From: Sphingomonas hankookensis
GTDB lineage: Bacteria; Pseudomonadota; Alphaproteobacteria; Sphingomonadales; Sphingomonadaceae
Direction of reading: 5' to 3'
Length of the DNA: 64,000 nt
Assembly: GCF_028551275.1 (NCBI RefSeq)
Contig: NZ_CP117025.1
Location: 2,227,501 to 2,291,500 of the forward strand
Shown here: in pieces, positions 1-9,238 of the stretch
Layout of the letters: each line of letters opens with the position of its first letter
Numbering within the stretch: position 1 is the first letter of the stretch
The notes under the pieces: model-generated
The model's database searches: none
Told to the model about the DNA's origin: nothing
Seen by the model: the letters and a program-made list of their open reading frames with translations, nothing else
Translations under genes and position numbers: made by a program

Positions 1-39
1 GTTGGTAGCGTCGCGCATCAATTTTCAGGAAGTTTCGGC

Positions 40-1221
40 ATGAATCCCGCAGCGCGGACCCAGGCGGCAATCGATCTGGTCGATGCGATCATCGATGCAG
101 CGAAGAGCGGCGGTGCGGCGGCGGATCAGGTGGCGAAGCGTTTCTTCGCGGCGCGCCGCTATGCCGGGTCGAAGGACCGTCGTGCGATCCGCACGCTGGC
201 CTATGACGCCGTCCGACGATTCGGACCGGTCCCGGTATCGGCCCGCGCCGCGATCGTCGCGATGGCCGACGCGGACGCGGCGCTGGCAGCGACGTTCGAC
301 GGATCGTCCTATGGCCCAGCGCCCATTGCCGCCGACGAACCGCGCGCCGAAACCGGTCTGGCGCCCGCCTGGCTGGTCGACGCCTTTCGAAGCTCGGAAT
401 TGGGCGATGCCGACCTCGCCGCGCTGCTCGAGCGCGCACCGCTCGATATTCGGGTCAACCGCCTCCGCACCGACCGGGACGCCGTTCTTGCCGAGCTGGG
501 AGGCGAGCCTGCGGCCGATCTGCCCGACGCGATCCGTTTGCCCGCCGAGGCGCCGCTCGATCAGGACGGCGTGTTGCAGGACGGCCGCGCCGAGGTGCAG
601 GATTTCGGCAGCCAGATCGTGTCGCTCGCCGTCGGCGCGACACCGGACGGCTTCGCGATCGACCTGTGCGCCGGCGGCGGCGGCAAGACGCTCGCCATTG
701 CCGCGCAGATGGCGGGGCGGGGGCGGATCCTCGCCACCGATACCGATCGGCCGCGCCTGTCGCGGCTCGCGCCGCGTGCCGCCCGTGCCGGCGTGACCAT
801 CGCCGAGCCCCGTCTGCTTGATCCGGGCAAGGAAGCGGCGATGCTGTCCGATGTTGCAGGTCAGGCGGACTGGGTGATGGTCGACGCGCCCTGTTCGGGC
901 ACCGGCACCTGGCGCCGCAATCCGGAGGCGCGCTGGCGGCTGACGCCGGATCGGCTCGACCGGGTCGTGGCGACCCAGGCACGGTTGCTCGACGTGGCGG
1001 CGGGTCTCACCTCTCCGACCGGCACCATTACCTATGTCGTCTGTTCGCTGCTGGACGCCGAAGGCAGGGGCCAGGTCGATGCGTTCCTGTCGCGTCATCC
1101 CGATTGGCGCGCGCTGCCGCTTGCATTGCCGCGCGGCCGCGTCCACGGTCGGGGCATGCGCCTGACCCCGGCATCCGACTCTACCGACGGTTTCTTCGTC
1201 GCACGGCTCGGCCGGGCATAA
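40..1221 (+). CDS. rsmB: 16S rRNA cytosine-C5 methyltransferase, RsmB/NOP family
   Basis: Predicted SAM-dependent m5C methyltransferase acting on rRNA in the cytoplasm (393 aa). The SAM-binding motif I DLCAGGGGKT is at residues 208-217. Motif IV VDAPCSGTGTWRRNPE carries Cys285, and motif VI TYVVCSLLDAEG carries the second Cys335; this two-cysteine pair is the RsmB/NOP hallmark. The N-terminal ~60 residues are helical and only loosely resemble the NusB-like RNA-binding domain of Escherichia coli RsmB, so the exact target base (C967 in E. coli) is inferred from the family. An AGGAAG ribosome site lies a few bases before the ATG. The next gene starts within 30 bases and is probably co-transcribed. 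Confidence 0.88.
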   Translation: MNPAARTQAAIDLVDAIIDAAKSGGAAADQVAKRFFAARRYAGSKDRRAIRTLAYDAVRRFGPVPVSARAAIVAMADADAALAATFDGSSYGPAPIAADEPRAETGLAPAWLVDAFRSSELGDADLAALLERAPLDIRVNRLRTDRDAVLAELGGEPAADLPDAIRLPAEAPLDQDGVLQDGRAEVQDFGSQIVSLAVGATPDGFAIDLCAGGGGKTLAIAAQMAGRGRILATDTDRPRLSRLAPRAARAGVTIAEPRLLDPGKEAAMLSDVAGQADWVMVDAPCSGTGTWRRNPEARWRLTPDRLDRVVATQARLLDVAAGLTSPTGTITYVVCSLLDAEGRGQVDAFLSRHPDWRALPLALPRGRVHGRGMRLTPASDSTDGFFVARLGRA

Positions 1222-1249
1222 GGTGCCACTCGCTCGGTCGGAGATGTTG

Positions 1250-1771
1250 ATGCGGTTCACCTCGGTTTCGGTCGCGGGCGCGCTGGTGCTGGTTTGTGCA
1301 TCGGCCTCGCTCAGCGGTCAGCGTCCCGACAATCAGGTCGATCCGCGTTCGATGGCGCTGCTGCAACAGGGGCGCGCCGCGCAGGCTGCCGGCGACACCA
1401 ATGCCGCGACCGGCCTGATCGAAAGCGCGCTGGTAATCGATCCGCGCAACCGCGCTGCCTATATCACGCTTGCCGATATCGCTCGCGCGCAGGGGCTGCC
1501 CGGCAAATCGATCCGCCTGTACCGCGAGGCGCTGAGCCTCGAACCGAACGACGTCGCCGCGCTGAAGGGCGAGGGCGAGGCGCTGGTCCAGAAGGGCGCC
1601 GTCAATCGTGCCAAGGATACGTTGGCCAAGCTCAAGACGGTTTGCGGCGCGACCTGTCCGGCAGCGAACGAACTGGCGGCGGTTATCGCCAAGGGCCCGC
1701 CGGTCACCGCGACCGCGCAGCAGACCCCGCCGGTGGTTCCGGGCGCGCCGAAGCCCGCGACGCCGCAATAG
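1250..1771 (+). CDS. Exported tetratricopeptide-repeat protein
   Basis: Small protein with an N-terminal hydrophobic signal sequence (MRFTSVSVAGALVLV) followed by two to three TPR-like helical pairs with typical spacing, for example ALLQQGRAAQAAGDTNAATG and SIRLYREALSLEPNDVAAL. Such proteins act as periplasmic protein-interaction scaffolds; no catalytic motif is visible. Alternative starts exist at GTG 1223 and ATG 1244. ATG 1250 is preferred because GGAG at 1240-1243 is spaced six bases from it and the signal peptide then begins properly. The C-terminus is Pro/Ala/Thr-rich. Two cysteines (CGATC) near the end could form a disulfide. It follows rsmB closely. A specific role cannot be assigned. 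Confidence 0.75.
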   Translation: MRFTSVSVAGALVLVCASASLSGQRPDNQVDPRSMALLQQGRAAQAAGDTNAATGLIESALVIDPRNRAAYITLADIARAQGLPGKSIRLYREALSLEPNDVAALKGEGEALVQKGAVNRAKDTLAKLKTVCGATCPAANELAAVIAKGPPVTATAQQTPPVVPGAPKPATPQ

Positions 1772-1794
1772 ACGCTGGTTCAAGGAAGTTTGGA

Positions 1795-1950
1795 TTCACG
1801 CGAAGGCGCGGAGACGCGGAGGGGTTGCGTCTCTGGCGGGCGGCCCGCGAACGGGAGACGTCTTGCCGGGCTCTGGCAGATACTGACGCCGCTGGCGCGG
1901 GGTGACGTCGCGCCAAGCGCAACCCCTTCGCGTCTCCGCCTTCGCGTGAA
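1795..1950. repeat. Large inverted repeat between convergent genes (REP-like)
   Basis: Left arm 1795-1830 and right arm about 1917-1950 are nearly perfect reverse complements over about 33 bases, beginning TTCACGCGAAGGCG on either strand. The central part is GC-rich and can fold further. It fills the gap between the convergent TPR gene and rsmA, so it could end transcription from both sides, or it may be one copy of a dispersed intergenic repeat. Confidence 0.75.
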
Positions 1951-1960
1951 CCTCTTCTTT

Positions 1961-2794
1961 CTAAACCGATAAAGCCCGCGCCAACGTCACGAACTCGGCG
2001 ACCGACACCGTCTCCGCCCGCCGCGTAACATCGATCCCGACCGCTTCCGCAGCCTCGATCGCGCCCGGCACCGCCTTCAAGCTCTGCCGCAGCATCTTGC
2101 GCCGCTGACCGAATGCCGCCGCCGTCAGCCGCTCCAGCACCTTCAGCGAAACGCCCTCCGGCGCATCGGTCGGCACGACATGGACCACCGCCGACATGAC
2201 CTTGGGCGGCGGGGTGAAGGCACTGCGATGCACCGGCATCGCGATCCGCGCCGTGCTCCGCCACTGCGCCAGCACCGCCAGCCGGCCATAGGCATCGTCA
2301 TTGGCGCCCGCGACGATACGGTCCGCGACCTCGCGCTGGAACATCAGCGTCAGGCTCTGCCACCATGGCCGCCAGTCGCTCGACAGCCAGCCGACGAACA
2401 ACGCGGTGCCGACATTGTACGGCAGGTTCGACGCGATGTGCGGCCGCCCTTCGAACAGCGCGGGAGCATCGATCTCGAGCGCATCTCCCTCGATCAGCCG
2501 CAGCCGTCCCGGGAACAACGCCCCTAGCTCCTCCAGCGCGGGAATGCAGCGATGGTCGCGCTCGATCGCCGTCACCTTCGCGCCCGCCAGCAGCAATGCC
2601 CGCGTCAGGCCACCCGGACCGGGTCCGACCTCCAGCACCTCCTGATCCTGCAAATCACCAGGTACGCGCGCGATCCGGTCGAGCAACTGCTGGTCGAACA
2701 GGAAATTCTGCCCCAGCGCCTTGTTCGCCGACAGCCCGTGCCGCTGGATGACGTCACGCAGCGGCGGGAGCGGGGTAAGCGGCGCGACACTCAT
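1961..2794 (-). CDS. rsmA: 16S rRNA dimethyladenosine transferase RsmA/KsgA
   Basis: Dimethylates two adjacent adenines in the 3' terminal helix of 16S rRNA (A1518/A1519 in E. coli numbering), a late step of 30S assembly. The 277-aa protein has the family opening [10 protein letters not shown], motif [17 protein letters not shown] for SAM, and the catalytic motif [12 protein letters not shown]. The reading frame stays open upstream into pdxA, but ATG 2794 gives a normal KsgA length and overlaps the pdxA stop as ATGA, implying translational coupling. Last gene of the lptD-surA-pdxA-rsmA operon. Confidence 0.95.
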   Translation of the reverse strand: MSVAPLTPLPPLRDVIQRHGLSANKALGQNFLFDQQLLDRIARVPGDLQDQEVLEVGPGPGGLTRALLLAGAKVTAIERDHRCIPALEELGALFPGRLRLIEGDALEIDAPALFEGRPHIASNLPYNVGTALFVGWLSSDWRPWWQSLTLMFQREVADRIVAGANDDAYGRLAVLAQWRSTARIAMPVHRSAFTPPPKVMSAVVHVVPTDAPEGVSLKVLERLTAAAFGQRRKMLRQSLKAVPGAIEAAEAVGIDVTRRAETVSVAEFVTLARALSV

Positions 2795-3789
2795 GCGACG
2801 GCGGCCCGGCGCGCGGCCGCCTCGCCCGCCATGCGGATCGCCGCGATCATCGCGCCCGGCTCGGCCACGTCTTCCCCGGCGATATCGAACGCGGTGCCGT
2901 GATCGGGCGACGTCCGCACGATCGGCAGGCCCAGCGTGATGTTGACCCCATCGTCGAAATGCAGCGTCTTGATCGGGATCAGCGCCTGGTCGTGATAGGC
3001 GCAAAGCGCCGCATCATATTTCGCCCGCGCGCGCGGATGGAACATCGTGTCCGCCGCCAGCGGTCCGACGATGTCGATTCCCTCGGCCCGCAACTGCGCG
3101 ACCGCCGGTTGCATCACCTCGATCTCCTCGCGGCCGATCGCGCCGCTCTCGCCGGCATGCGGGTTCAGCCCCGCCAGCGCCAGCCGGGGCGCAGCGATCC
3201 CGAAGTCGCGAGTCAGCCCCCGCGCCGTCGTTCGCGCTCGCGCGACGATCAGTTCGACGGTCAGCGTCGACGGCACGTCGGCCAACGGCTCGTGGATCGT
3301 GATCGGCACCACGCGCAGCGTCGGTCCCGCCAGCATCATCACCGCATTCTCACGCGCCACGCCGCACCGCTCCGCGACGAATTCGGTCTGCCCCGGATAG
3401 GTGAAGCCGATGCGATACAGCTCCGCCTTGGAGATCGGCGCGGTGACCAGCCCCGACGCGGCATCCGACCGCGCCAGTCCCGCCGCCAGCTCGAGCGACT
3501 GCAGCGCGCAGCGTGCCCCGCCGATATCCGGCCGCCCCGGCACGATCGCATCGCCATCGACCACCGACACGACGGGCAGCGCACGGTTGAACACCTTCGC
3601 CGCGTCGCGCGGATCGTCGATCCGCTCTACCGGCCCGGTCCAGACCTGCGATACCGCCCGGACGTCGCCGACCGCGAAGAAGCAGGGCAGCGCCTCCGTC
3701 TCCCGGCGCGCCCATGCCTTTGCGATCACCTCCGGGCCGATACCCGCCGGATCGCCCATCGATATGGCGAGCGGAGCGACAACCGGCAT
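2791..3789 (-). CDS. pdxA: 4-hydroxythreonine-4-phosphate dehydrogenase
   Basis: NAD-dependent oxidative decarboxylation of 4-phosphooxy-L-threonine in the DXP-dependent route to pyridoxal phosphate. The 332-aa length is standard for PdxA. It begins [17 protein letters not shown], and contains [26 protein letters not shown] (metal-binding His region) and the C-terminal signature [11 protein letters not shown]. It sits between surA and rsmA, 13 bases after surA, in the same order as in enterobacteria, which supports the call. The ATGA overlap with rsmA indicates a shared mRNA. Confidence 0.95.
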   Translation of the reverse strand: MPVVAPLAISMGDPAGIGPEVIAKAWARRETEALPCFFAVGDVRAVSQVWTGPVERIDDPRDAAKVFNRALPVVSVVDGDAIVPGRPDIGGARCALQSLELAAGLARSDAASGLVTAPISKAELYRIGFTYPGQTEFVAERCGVARENAVMMLAGPTLRVVPITIHEPLADVPSTLTVELIVARARTTARGLTRDFGIAAPRLALAGLNPHAGESGAIGREEIEVMQPAVAQLRAEGIDIVGPLAADTMFHPRARAKYDAALCAYHDQALIPIKTLHFDDGVNITLGLPIVRTSPDHGTAFDIAGEDVAEPGAMIAAIRMAGEAAARRAAVA

Positions 3790-3802
3790 CGCGCCCGCCC
3801 CC

Positions 3803-5182
3803 TCAACGATACTCGATCACCGCATCGCGCCGCAGGTCGCGCATCATCCGCTGGGCACGCAGGTTCACGCGCTCCTGTTCCAAGCCCTGCTGGATCTGCG
3901 CCGCGCTCGGGATGCCGGCGGTGCGCGGGTCTTCGCGACCGCACAGGATCAGCACGCGGACGCCGTCCTTGGGGGAACCGAACGGCGGCGTCGCCTGTCC
4001 GACGTTCAGCTTCAGGATGATGTCCTGCAGTGCCGGCGGCAGGCTGCGCAGCACCACCGAGTCGTTGTCGACGACTTCGGCCTTCTGCGCCTGCGCGATC
4101 TTGGTCGCATCGCCGCAACCGCGGATCGCCTGCGTTGCCTCGGTAAAGGCGGCGACCTTCGCGCTCGCCTGCGCCTCGGTCGTGCCGGGGGCGAACGGCA
4201 GGAACAGCTGGCGCAGCGCCAGCTTGGCGTCGCGCGGATCGGCCATCAGCACCTGCCGCTTGTCGGCCAGGTACAGGATCGAATAGCCGCCCGGCACCTC
4301 GATCGGGCCGGCGATCTGGCCGACCTGCATCTGGGTGGCGGCGCGCTGCAACGCGTCGGGCAACATATTGAGCCGGACGAAGCCCAGGTCGCCACCGACC
4401 GCGCGGGTCGATGCTTCGGAGAAGTTGCGCGCGAAATATTCGAACGGAGCGCCCTGGCGGATCTGTTCGATCATCTTCTGCATCGCGCCCTGCACCTCGG
4501 GCGCGCGGTCGGGCGTTGCCGCCATGTAGATTTCGCGAAGGCTATATTCTTCGGTGCCTTTCGATTCCTCCATCCGCTTGATGACCGCGGCGACTTCTTC
4601 CTCGCCCACGTTCACGAACGGTTCGACCTGCCGCCGCAGCAGCCGGCTCCACGCCAGTTCGCCCTCGATCTGGCGGCGCAGCGACCGCTCCGACGAGCCG
4701 GCGGTGCGCAGATAGGCACGCAGCTGTTCCGGCGTCTGGTTGAAACGCTGCTTGGCCAGCCGGTTGAAGCTCTGCTCCAACTCGGCAGGCGTGACGGTGA
4801 TGTCCTTTGCCTTCGCCTGCTGGATCTGCAGCGTCTCGTCGATCAGCTGACGCACGACCTGCGCGCGCAGCACTTCGCGATCCTCGGCGGTCAGCTTGTA
4901 ATCGTTCAGCGCGACGATCAACGCCATGCGCTGGTCGACATCGGTGCCGGTCAGCACCGTGTCGTTCACGATCGCGGTCGGCTTGCGGATATTGGGGTCC
5001 AGCTTGCCGAAGATCGTCGGGTTGCCCGGCAGGTTCAGGTTCGCGCCGGGCACGTCCTGCCCGTCGCTAACCGTCTGCGCGGCCAGCGTTGCGGCGGCGG
5101 CGATCGCGACGAAACCGGCGATCGAACGGCCGATACGGCCGGCATTCACGATGTTCTTGGTCACTTGGTCGTCATATCCCAT
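3803..5182 (-). CDS. surA: Periplasmic chaperone / peptidyl-prolyl isomerase SurA
   Basis: Escorts unfolded outer-membrane proteins, including LptD, through the periplasm. An uncleaved-looking basic N-terminus and hydrophobic stretch (IAGFVAIAAAATLAAQ) form the signal peptide. A SurA N-domain follows (DTVLTGTDVDQRM, LRAQVVRQLIDETLQIQQA), then parvulin-type PPIase regions (EASTRAVGGDLGFVRLNMLP; VGQATPPFGSPKDGVRVLIL). The start is ambiguous: ATG 5212, ATG 5182 and GTG 5164 are all in frame, and 5182 or 5164 place the signal peptide best. The gene lies 38-70 bases downstream of lptD in the classic operon order. Confidence 0.9.
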   Translation of the reverse strand: MGYDDQVTKNIVNAGRIGRSIAGFVAIAAAATLAAQTVSDGQDVPGANLNLPGNPTIFGKLDPNIRKPTAIVNDTVLTGTDVDQRMALIVALNDYKLTAEDREVLRAQVVRQLIDETLQIQQAKAKDITVTPAELEQSFNRLAKQRFNQTPEQLRAYLRTAGSSERSLRRQIEGELAWSRLLRRQVEPFVNVGEEEVAAVIKRMEESKGTEEYSLREIYMAATPDRAPEVQGAMQKMIEQIRQGAPFEYFARNFSEASTRAVGGDLGFVRLNMLPDALQRAATQMQVGQIAGPIEVPGGYSILYLADKRQVLMADPRDAKLALRQLFLPFAPGTTEAQASAKVAAFTEATQAIRGCGDATKIAQAQKAEVVDNDSVVLRSLPPALQDIILKLNVGQATPPFGSPKDGVRVLILCGREDPRTAGIPSAAQIQQGLEQERVNLRAQRMMRDLRRDAVIEYR

Positions 5183-5250
5183 GCGCGGATGATCAGGGCG
5201 GTGCCGCATCATTCGGGCAAATTCATGGCCCGCCGCGCCTGAACAGAGCC

Positions 5251-7488
5251 TTATCGTCCCAGGTTCTTCAATGCCAGCGTTACCAGATAGCTGCTGCCGC
5301 TGCGCGCGTCGCCGATCCGCTGGTAATCGCGCTTCCAGGTGAGGCCCAGCCGCAGGCAGTCGTCCTCATACTGCACGCCCAGCCGGTGGCGGATCGGGTC
5401 ATAGCCGTCCGACAGCGACAGCGAATCCTCCGACTTGTCGGTCAGGTCGACGGTGGCGGAGGCGAAGGCCGACCAGAACGGCCCGAACGCCGCCCGCGCG
5501 CCGACGCGGATTTCCTCGCGATCCTGCAAATCTTCCAGCTCGTCGATGTCGCGGTTGAGCCGCAGATAGCCGACCTGGACATAGGTCCGCCGGCTGCCGA
5601 CCGTCGCGTCCACTTCGTTGCGGCGGATCTTCAACCCGTCCTTGTCCAGCCGGTAGCGGTGGGTGAAGGTCACCAGTTCGCGGAACCGCATGTCGGTGCG
5701 ACCGACGATATCGGAAAAGCGGTCGTCCAGCCCGGTGCCGCTGGGCAGGATGCTCGCCCGCTGGCTGGTGCGATAGCTTTGCCCGACCGTCGCCGCCACC
5801 GCCACGCCCGGCAGGTCGAGCGCATAGTCGAGGCCATAGGTGACGCGCGACGAATCCTCGAACCGGTCATATCCGGCGAAGCGATTGAGCGCGAAGAGGT
5901 TCGAATCCTCCAGATCGACCGCGCGCGCATCCTCGTTCGGCACGGCGAGATTGGAGATCCTCGGCGATGCGACCAACTGCACCCGCGGGGAAATACGCTG
6001 CGTGCCGCGCCCGATCGCGCCGACGAACGGCCAGCGGACATCGACCGCCAGCGCGGCGATCCCGCGCGGGGTGAACCCTTCGTCGCCGCGATAGCTGAGC
6101 ACCGCCGTATCGATCGTGTCGCGCGCGTTGTACGCATCGGCACGGCCATAGGCGGTGAACGTCACCTCCTGCCCCAGCGGGGTATAGCGGGTCAGGTCCC
6201 AGCGCGCGGCGACGAAGGCGCGCTGCGTATCCTGTCCCTCGCTGCGGCTGATCGCCAGCGTGTTCAGCTGCACCTGCGCGACGCCGCCCAGCAATCCGTT
6301 GAAGCGGCGGCGATAGTCGATCTCGGGCAGCGCGATCGGCTGCATCCCCTGATCGTCGCCGACGCGCAGCGTCTGCACCGCCCAGCCGCTGATCGACAGC
6401 ATCGAATCGCGGTCGATCCGCTCGACCGTCACATTGTTGCGCAGCCGGTCGTCACGCGAAATGTCGTAGCGGCGCAGGAACGTCTGGTCGGTGGCATAGC
6501 GCAGCGACCCCGACACGCTCCAGTTCGGGTCGAGCTGGAATCGGCCGACCGTATCGATATAGCCGCGGAACGACCGCTCGGTCCCGGTCGGCGACGCGCC
6601 GAGCACCAGGTCGTCGCTGCGCCGGCTGACCGTTGCATAGCCCTGCACCCGGTACGCGCCCTTGCTCGACAGCGACCGGTAATCGGCCTGCAGCATCGGC
6701 AGGACGGCGGTGAAGACATGTGGGGTGATTGTCAGGTCGCGATTGGGCGCGAGGTTGAAATAATAGGGGACCGCGACTTCCAGCCCGTTGACCCGGTCGA
6801 GCCGGATCGACGGCGCCAGCAGCCCCGAATCGCTGCCATCGCCGATCGTGTGCGAGAAGGACGGCAGCGGGATGGTCGGCAGGCCGAAGATAGTCAGCCC
6901 CGCGCCGGTATAGCGAATGCGCTTGCGCGTCGGGTCGTACCGGACCTTCAGCGCGGTGATCTTCCACGACGGCTCCTTGGGACAGCCGGCGGAGTTCGTG
7001 ACCGAACAGGGTGTATAGGCGGCACTTTCGACCGTCACCACGCCGTTTTCCGACCTGGTGCCGCGCTTCGCCGCGATCCGGCCGCCTTCGTCCAGCACGA
7101 CCAGCATGTTGTCGACCACGCCGTCCTTCAGGCTGTCGGTCAGCTCGATCCGGTCGCCATAGGCGACGTCACCTTCCGGGTTGGTGACCGCAATATTGCC
7201 GTCGGCCACGACCTGTCCGGTCTTGCGGTTCCACGTCACCCGGTCGGCACGCAACCGGTTGCCCTCGCGCAGCAGCCGCACCTCGCCGGTCGCGGTCACG
7301 ACATCGGCGTTGCTGTCATATTCCAGCAGGTCTGACGAAAAATCGATCTGGTCGCTGGTCGCGGGCGTCGGCAGCGCGCTTCCCGGTGGCGGAGGCGGAA
7401 GGCTGCGATCCTGCAGGTCCTGTGCGACCGCAGGGCCGGCGATCGCCAGCGTCAGGCCAAGGGCAAGCGACCCCAACGAACGCTTCAC
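5251..7488 (-). CDS. lptD: LPS-assembly outer-membrane protein LptD
   Basis: Outer-membrane beta-barrel that inserts lipopolysaccharide into the outer leaflet together with LptE. The 745-aa protein has a cleavable signal peptide ending AGPAVAQ, a proline-rich linker (PPPPPG), and an OstA/LptA-like jelly-roll domain (about residues 50-150; NADVVTATGEVRLLREGNRL). A long beta-barrel follows to the end. The cysteine pattern is reduced: two in the N-terminal region (PCSVTNSAGC, residues 161 and 169) and one near the C-terminus (DDCLRLGL, about 711), whereas E. coli has four. First gene of the operon with surA, pdxA and rsmA. The 165-base gap to pepA presumably holds divergent promoters. Confidence 0.95.
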   Translation of the reverse strand: MKRSLGSLALGLTLAIAGPAVAQDLQDRSLPPPPPGSALPTPATSDQIDFSSDLLEYDSNADVVTATGEVRLLREGNRLRADRVTWNRKTGQVVADGNIAVTNPEGDVAYGDRIELTDSLKDGVVDNMLVVLDEGGRIAAKRGTRSENGVVTVESAAYTPCSVTNSAGCPKEPSWKITALKVRYDPTRKRIRYTGAGLTIFGLPTIPLPSFSHTIGDGSDSGLLAPSIRLDRVNGLEVAVPYYFNLAPNRDLTITPHVFTAVLPMLQADYRSLSSKGAYRVQGYATVSRRSDDLVLGASPTGTERSFRGYIDTVGRFQLDPNWSVSGSLRYATDQTFLRRYDISRDDRLRNNVTVERIDRDSMLSISGWAVQTLRVGDDQGMQPIALPEIDYRRRFNGLLGGVAQVQLNTLAISRSEGQDTQRAFVAARWDLTRYTPLGQEVTFTAYGRADAYNARDTIDTAVLSYRGDEGFTPRGIAALAVDVRWPFVGAIGRGTQRISPRVQLVASPRISNLAVPNEDARAVDLEDSNLFALNRFAGYDRFEDSSRVTYGLDYALDLPGVAVAATVGQSYRTSQRASILPSGTGLDDRFSDIVGRTDMRFRELVTFTHRYRLDKDGLKIRRNEVDATVGSRRTYVQVGYLRLNRDIDELEDLQDREEIRVGARAAFGPFWSAFASATVDLTDKSEDSLSLSDGYDPIRHRLGVQYEDDCLRLGLTWKRDYQRIGDARSGSSYLVTLALKNLGR

Positions 7489-7653
7489 TAGTCTCGCTTC
7501 CCCAAACCGTTTGGCGCCCGACCCGCGGACGCTCGTTCCGCGCTATTGCATCGTGGCGCGGGAACCGCAATCGCCCTTGGCCCGCTTTACCTGCCCATCG
7601 CGACGCGCCTAGAAGGTGCCTGCGCCGCGTGCGCCACTGTCTTGAGGAAACCC

Positions 7654-9129
7654 ATGTCGATTTCGATCCAGTTCGCGTCCCAGCGGGGAACCGCCACCGC
7701 CCTCGTCCTGCCCATCGCCGCCGGCGGTCTGGCGCGGGTCGATGCCGCGGGTCTGGAGCCGCAGGTCGCCTCGCTGGTGGCGGGTGCCGCCAAGGCCGGG
7801 CGCTTCGACGGCGAAGCCGGGTCGATGGCCGAAATCTTCGTGCCGGGCGAGGGGGATAGCGCCGGTCGCGTCATCCTGCTCGGCATCGGCGACGGCGAAG
7901 GGCCGGCGCTCGAAAAGGCCGGCGGTGCGCTGACCGGCCGCTTCCTGCTGTCGGGCCTGACCGACCTGACCGTCGACTTCACCGGCACCGACGTGTCGGC
8001 CAGGGCCATCGCCCGCTTCGCGGCAACCGCGGCGCAGCGCGGCTGGCGGCAGGACGGCTATCGCACCAAGATGCCCGAAAAGTCGAAGCCGACGCTGACC
8101 GGCCTGACCATCGTCGGCGCGCCCGAGGGCATCGACGATGCCTTCGTCGCCGCCGATGCGATCACCAAGGGGCTGGACCTGACCCGCACCCTCGTCACCG
8201 ATCCGCCCAACATCCTGTACCCGGTCAGCTTCGTCGAGAAGTGCCGCGAGCTGGAAGCGCTGGGCGTCGAACTGACGATCCTCGACGAACGGCAGATGGC
8301 CGAACTCGGCATGGGCGCGCTCTTGGGCGTCGGTCTGGGCTCCGAAAAGGAATCGCGCCTGCTCGCGATGCGCTGGACCGGCAAGGCCGAGGGCGATGTC
8401 GACCTCGCGCTGGTCGGCAAGGGCGTGACCTTCGACACCGGCGGTATTTCGCTCAAGCCCGGGCCCGGCATGGAGGACATGAAGTGGGACATGGGCGGCG
8501 CGGGCGCCGTCGTCGGCGCGATGAAGGCGCTGGCCAGCCGCAAGGCGAAGGCGAACGTCGTCGGCGTGGTCGGGCTGGTCGAGAACATGCCCGACGGCAA
8601 GGCGCAGCGTCCGGGTGACGTGGTGACGTCGATGTCGGGCCAGACCATCGAGGTGCTGAACACCGATGCCGAAGGCCGCCTCGTCCTGTGCGACGTGCTC
8701 ACCTGGGTCCAGAAGACGCATCGCCCCAAGACCATCGTCGATCTCGCCACCCTGACCGGTGCGATGATCATCAGCCTCGGCAACGAACATGGCGGCCTGT
8801 TCGCCAACGACGATTCGCTGGCCGACGAGCTGCTCGCCGCCTCGCGCGAATCGGGCGACCTGTTGTGGCGCTTCCCGCTGTCGCCGGCGTACGACAAGCT
8901 GCTCGACAGCCCGATCGCCGACATGAAGAATATCGGCCCGCGCGGCGCCGGGTCGATCACCGCCGCGCAGTTCCTCAAGCGCTATATCGAGGACGGCGTA
9001 CGCTGGGCGCATCTCGACATCGCCGGCATGGTGTGGGCCGACAAGCCCGGCAACCATCACGACAAGGGCGCGACCGGTTTCGGCGTGCGCCTGCTCGACC
9101 GGTTCGTGGCGGATAATTTCGAGCAATGA
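7654..9129 (+). CDS. pepA: Leucyl aminopeptidase (cytosol aminopeptidase, M17)
   Basis: Two-metal aminopeptidase that removes N-terminal residues from peptides in the cytoplasm; in some bacteria the family also binds DNA. The 491-aa protein has the family signature NTDAEGRLVLCDVL and the metal/substrate segments VGKGVTFDTGGISLKP and KWDMGGAGAVVGAMKAL. ATG 7654 is chosen because GAGGAAA lies just upstream and the start matches family length; the upstream extension has no family similarity. It is divergent from lptD and ends just before a dispersed repeat. Confidence 0.95.
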   Translation: MSISIQFASQRGTATALVLPIAAGGLARVDAAGLEPQVASLVAGAAKAGRFDGEAGSMAEIFVPGEGDSAGRVILLGIGDGEGPALEKAGGALTGRFLLSGLTDLTVDFTGTDVSARAIARFAATAAQRGWRQDGYRTKMPEKSKPTLTGLTIVGAPEGIDDAFVAADAITKGLDLTRTLVTDPPNILYPVSFVEKCRELEALGVELTILDERQMAELGMGALLGVGLGSEKESRLLAMRWTGKAEGDVDLALVGKGVTFDTGGISLKPGPGMEDMKWDMGGAGAVVGAMKALASRKAKANVVGVVGLVENMPDGKAQRPGDVVTSMSGQTIEVLNTDAEGRLVLCDVLTWVQKTHRPKTIVDLATLTGAMIISLGNEHGGLFANDDSLADELLAASRESGDLLWRFPLSPAYDKLLDSPIADMKNIGPRGAGSITAAQFLKRYIEDGVRWAHLDIAGMVWADKPGNHHDKGATGFGVRLLDRFVADNFEQ

Positions 9130-9130
9130 C

Positions 9131-9224
9131 GTCATTCCCGCGCAGGCGGGAATCCATACACGCTGACGTCGCGGCTCCATCGCGATCGTTAGCGGCTATG
9201 GGTTCCCGCCTGCGCGGGAACGAC
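9131..9224. repeat. 94-nt dispersed hairpin repeat, copy 1
   Basis: Terminal arms are inverted repeats (TCCCGCGCAGGCGGGAA at one end, TTCCCGCCTGCGCGGGAA at the other). Each arm is also a short hairpin of its own. The middle contains CCATACACGC and AGCGGCTATGG. A second copy of identical length and arrangement is at 20260-20353. It sits between pepA and holC, in the place where pepA transcription could end. Confidence 0.85.
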
Positions 9225-9238
9225 GAAAGGGCGCGGAC

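Noticed and set aside
5089..7335. Very long open frame on the plus strand opposite lptD (and similar ones opposite surA, ppk1, aspS, the ALDH genes and citF).
   Set aside because: High-GC codon structure keeps antisense frames open; these have Arg/Asp/His-rich composition, no domains and no ribosome sites, while the other strand encodes recognised proteins.
9131..9224. Repeat interpreted as a riboswitch or small RNA.
   Set aside because: The same element occurs in an unrelated context at 20260 and is symmetric, which fits a dispersed repeat better.
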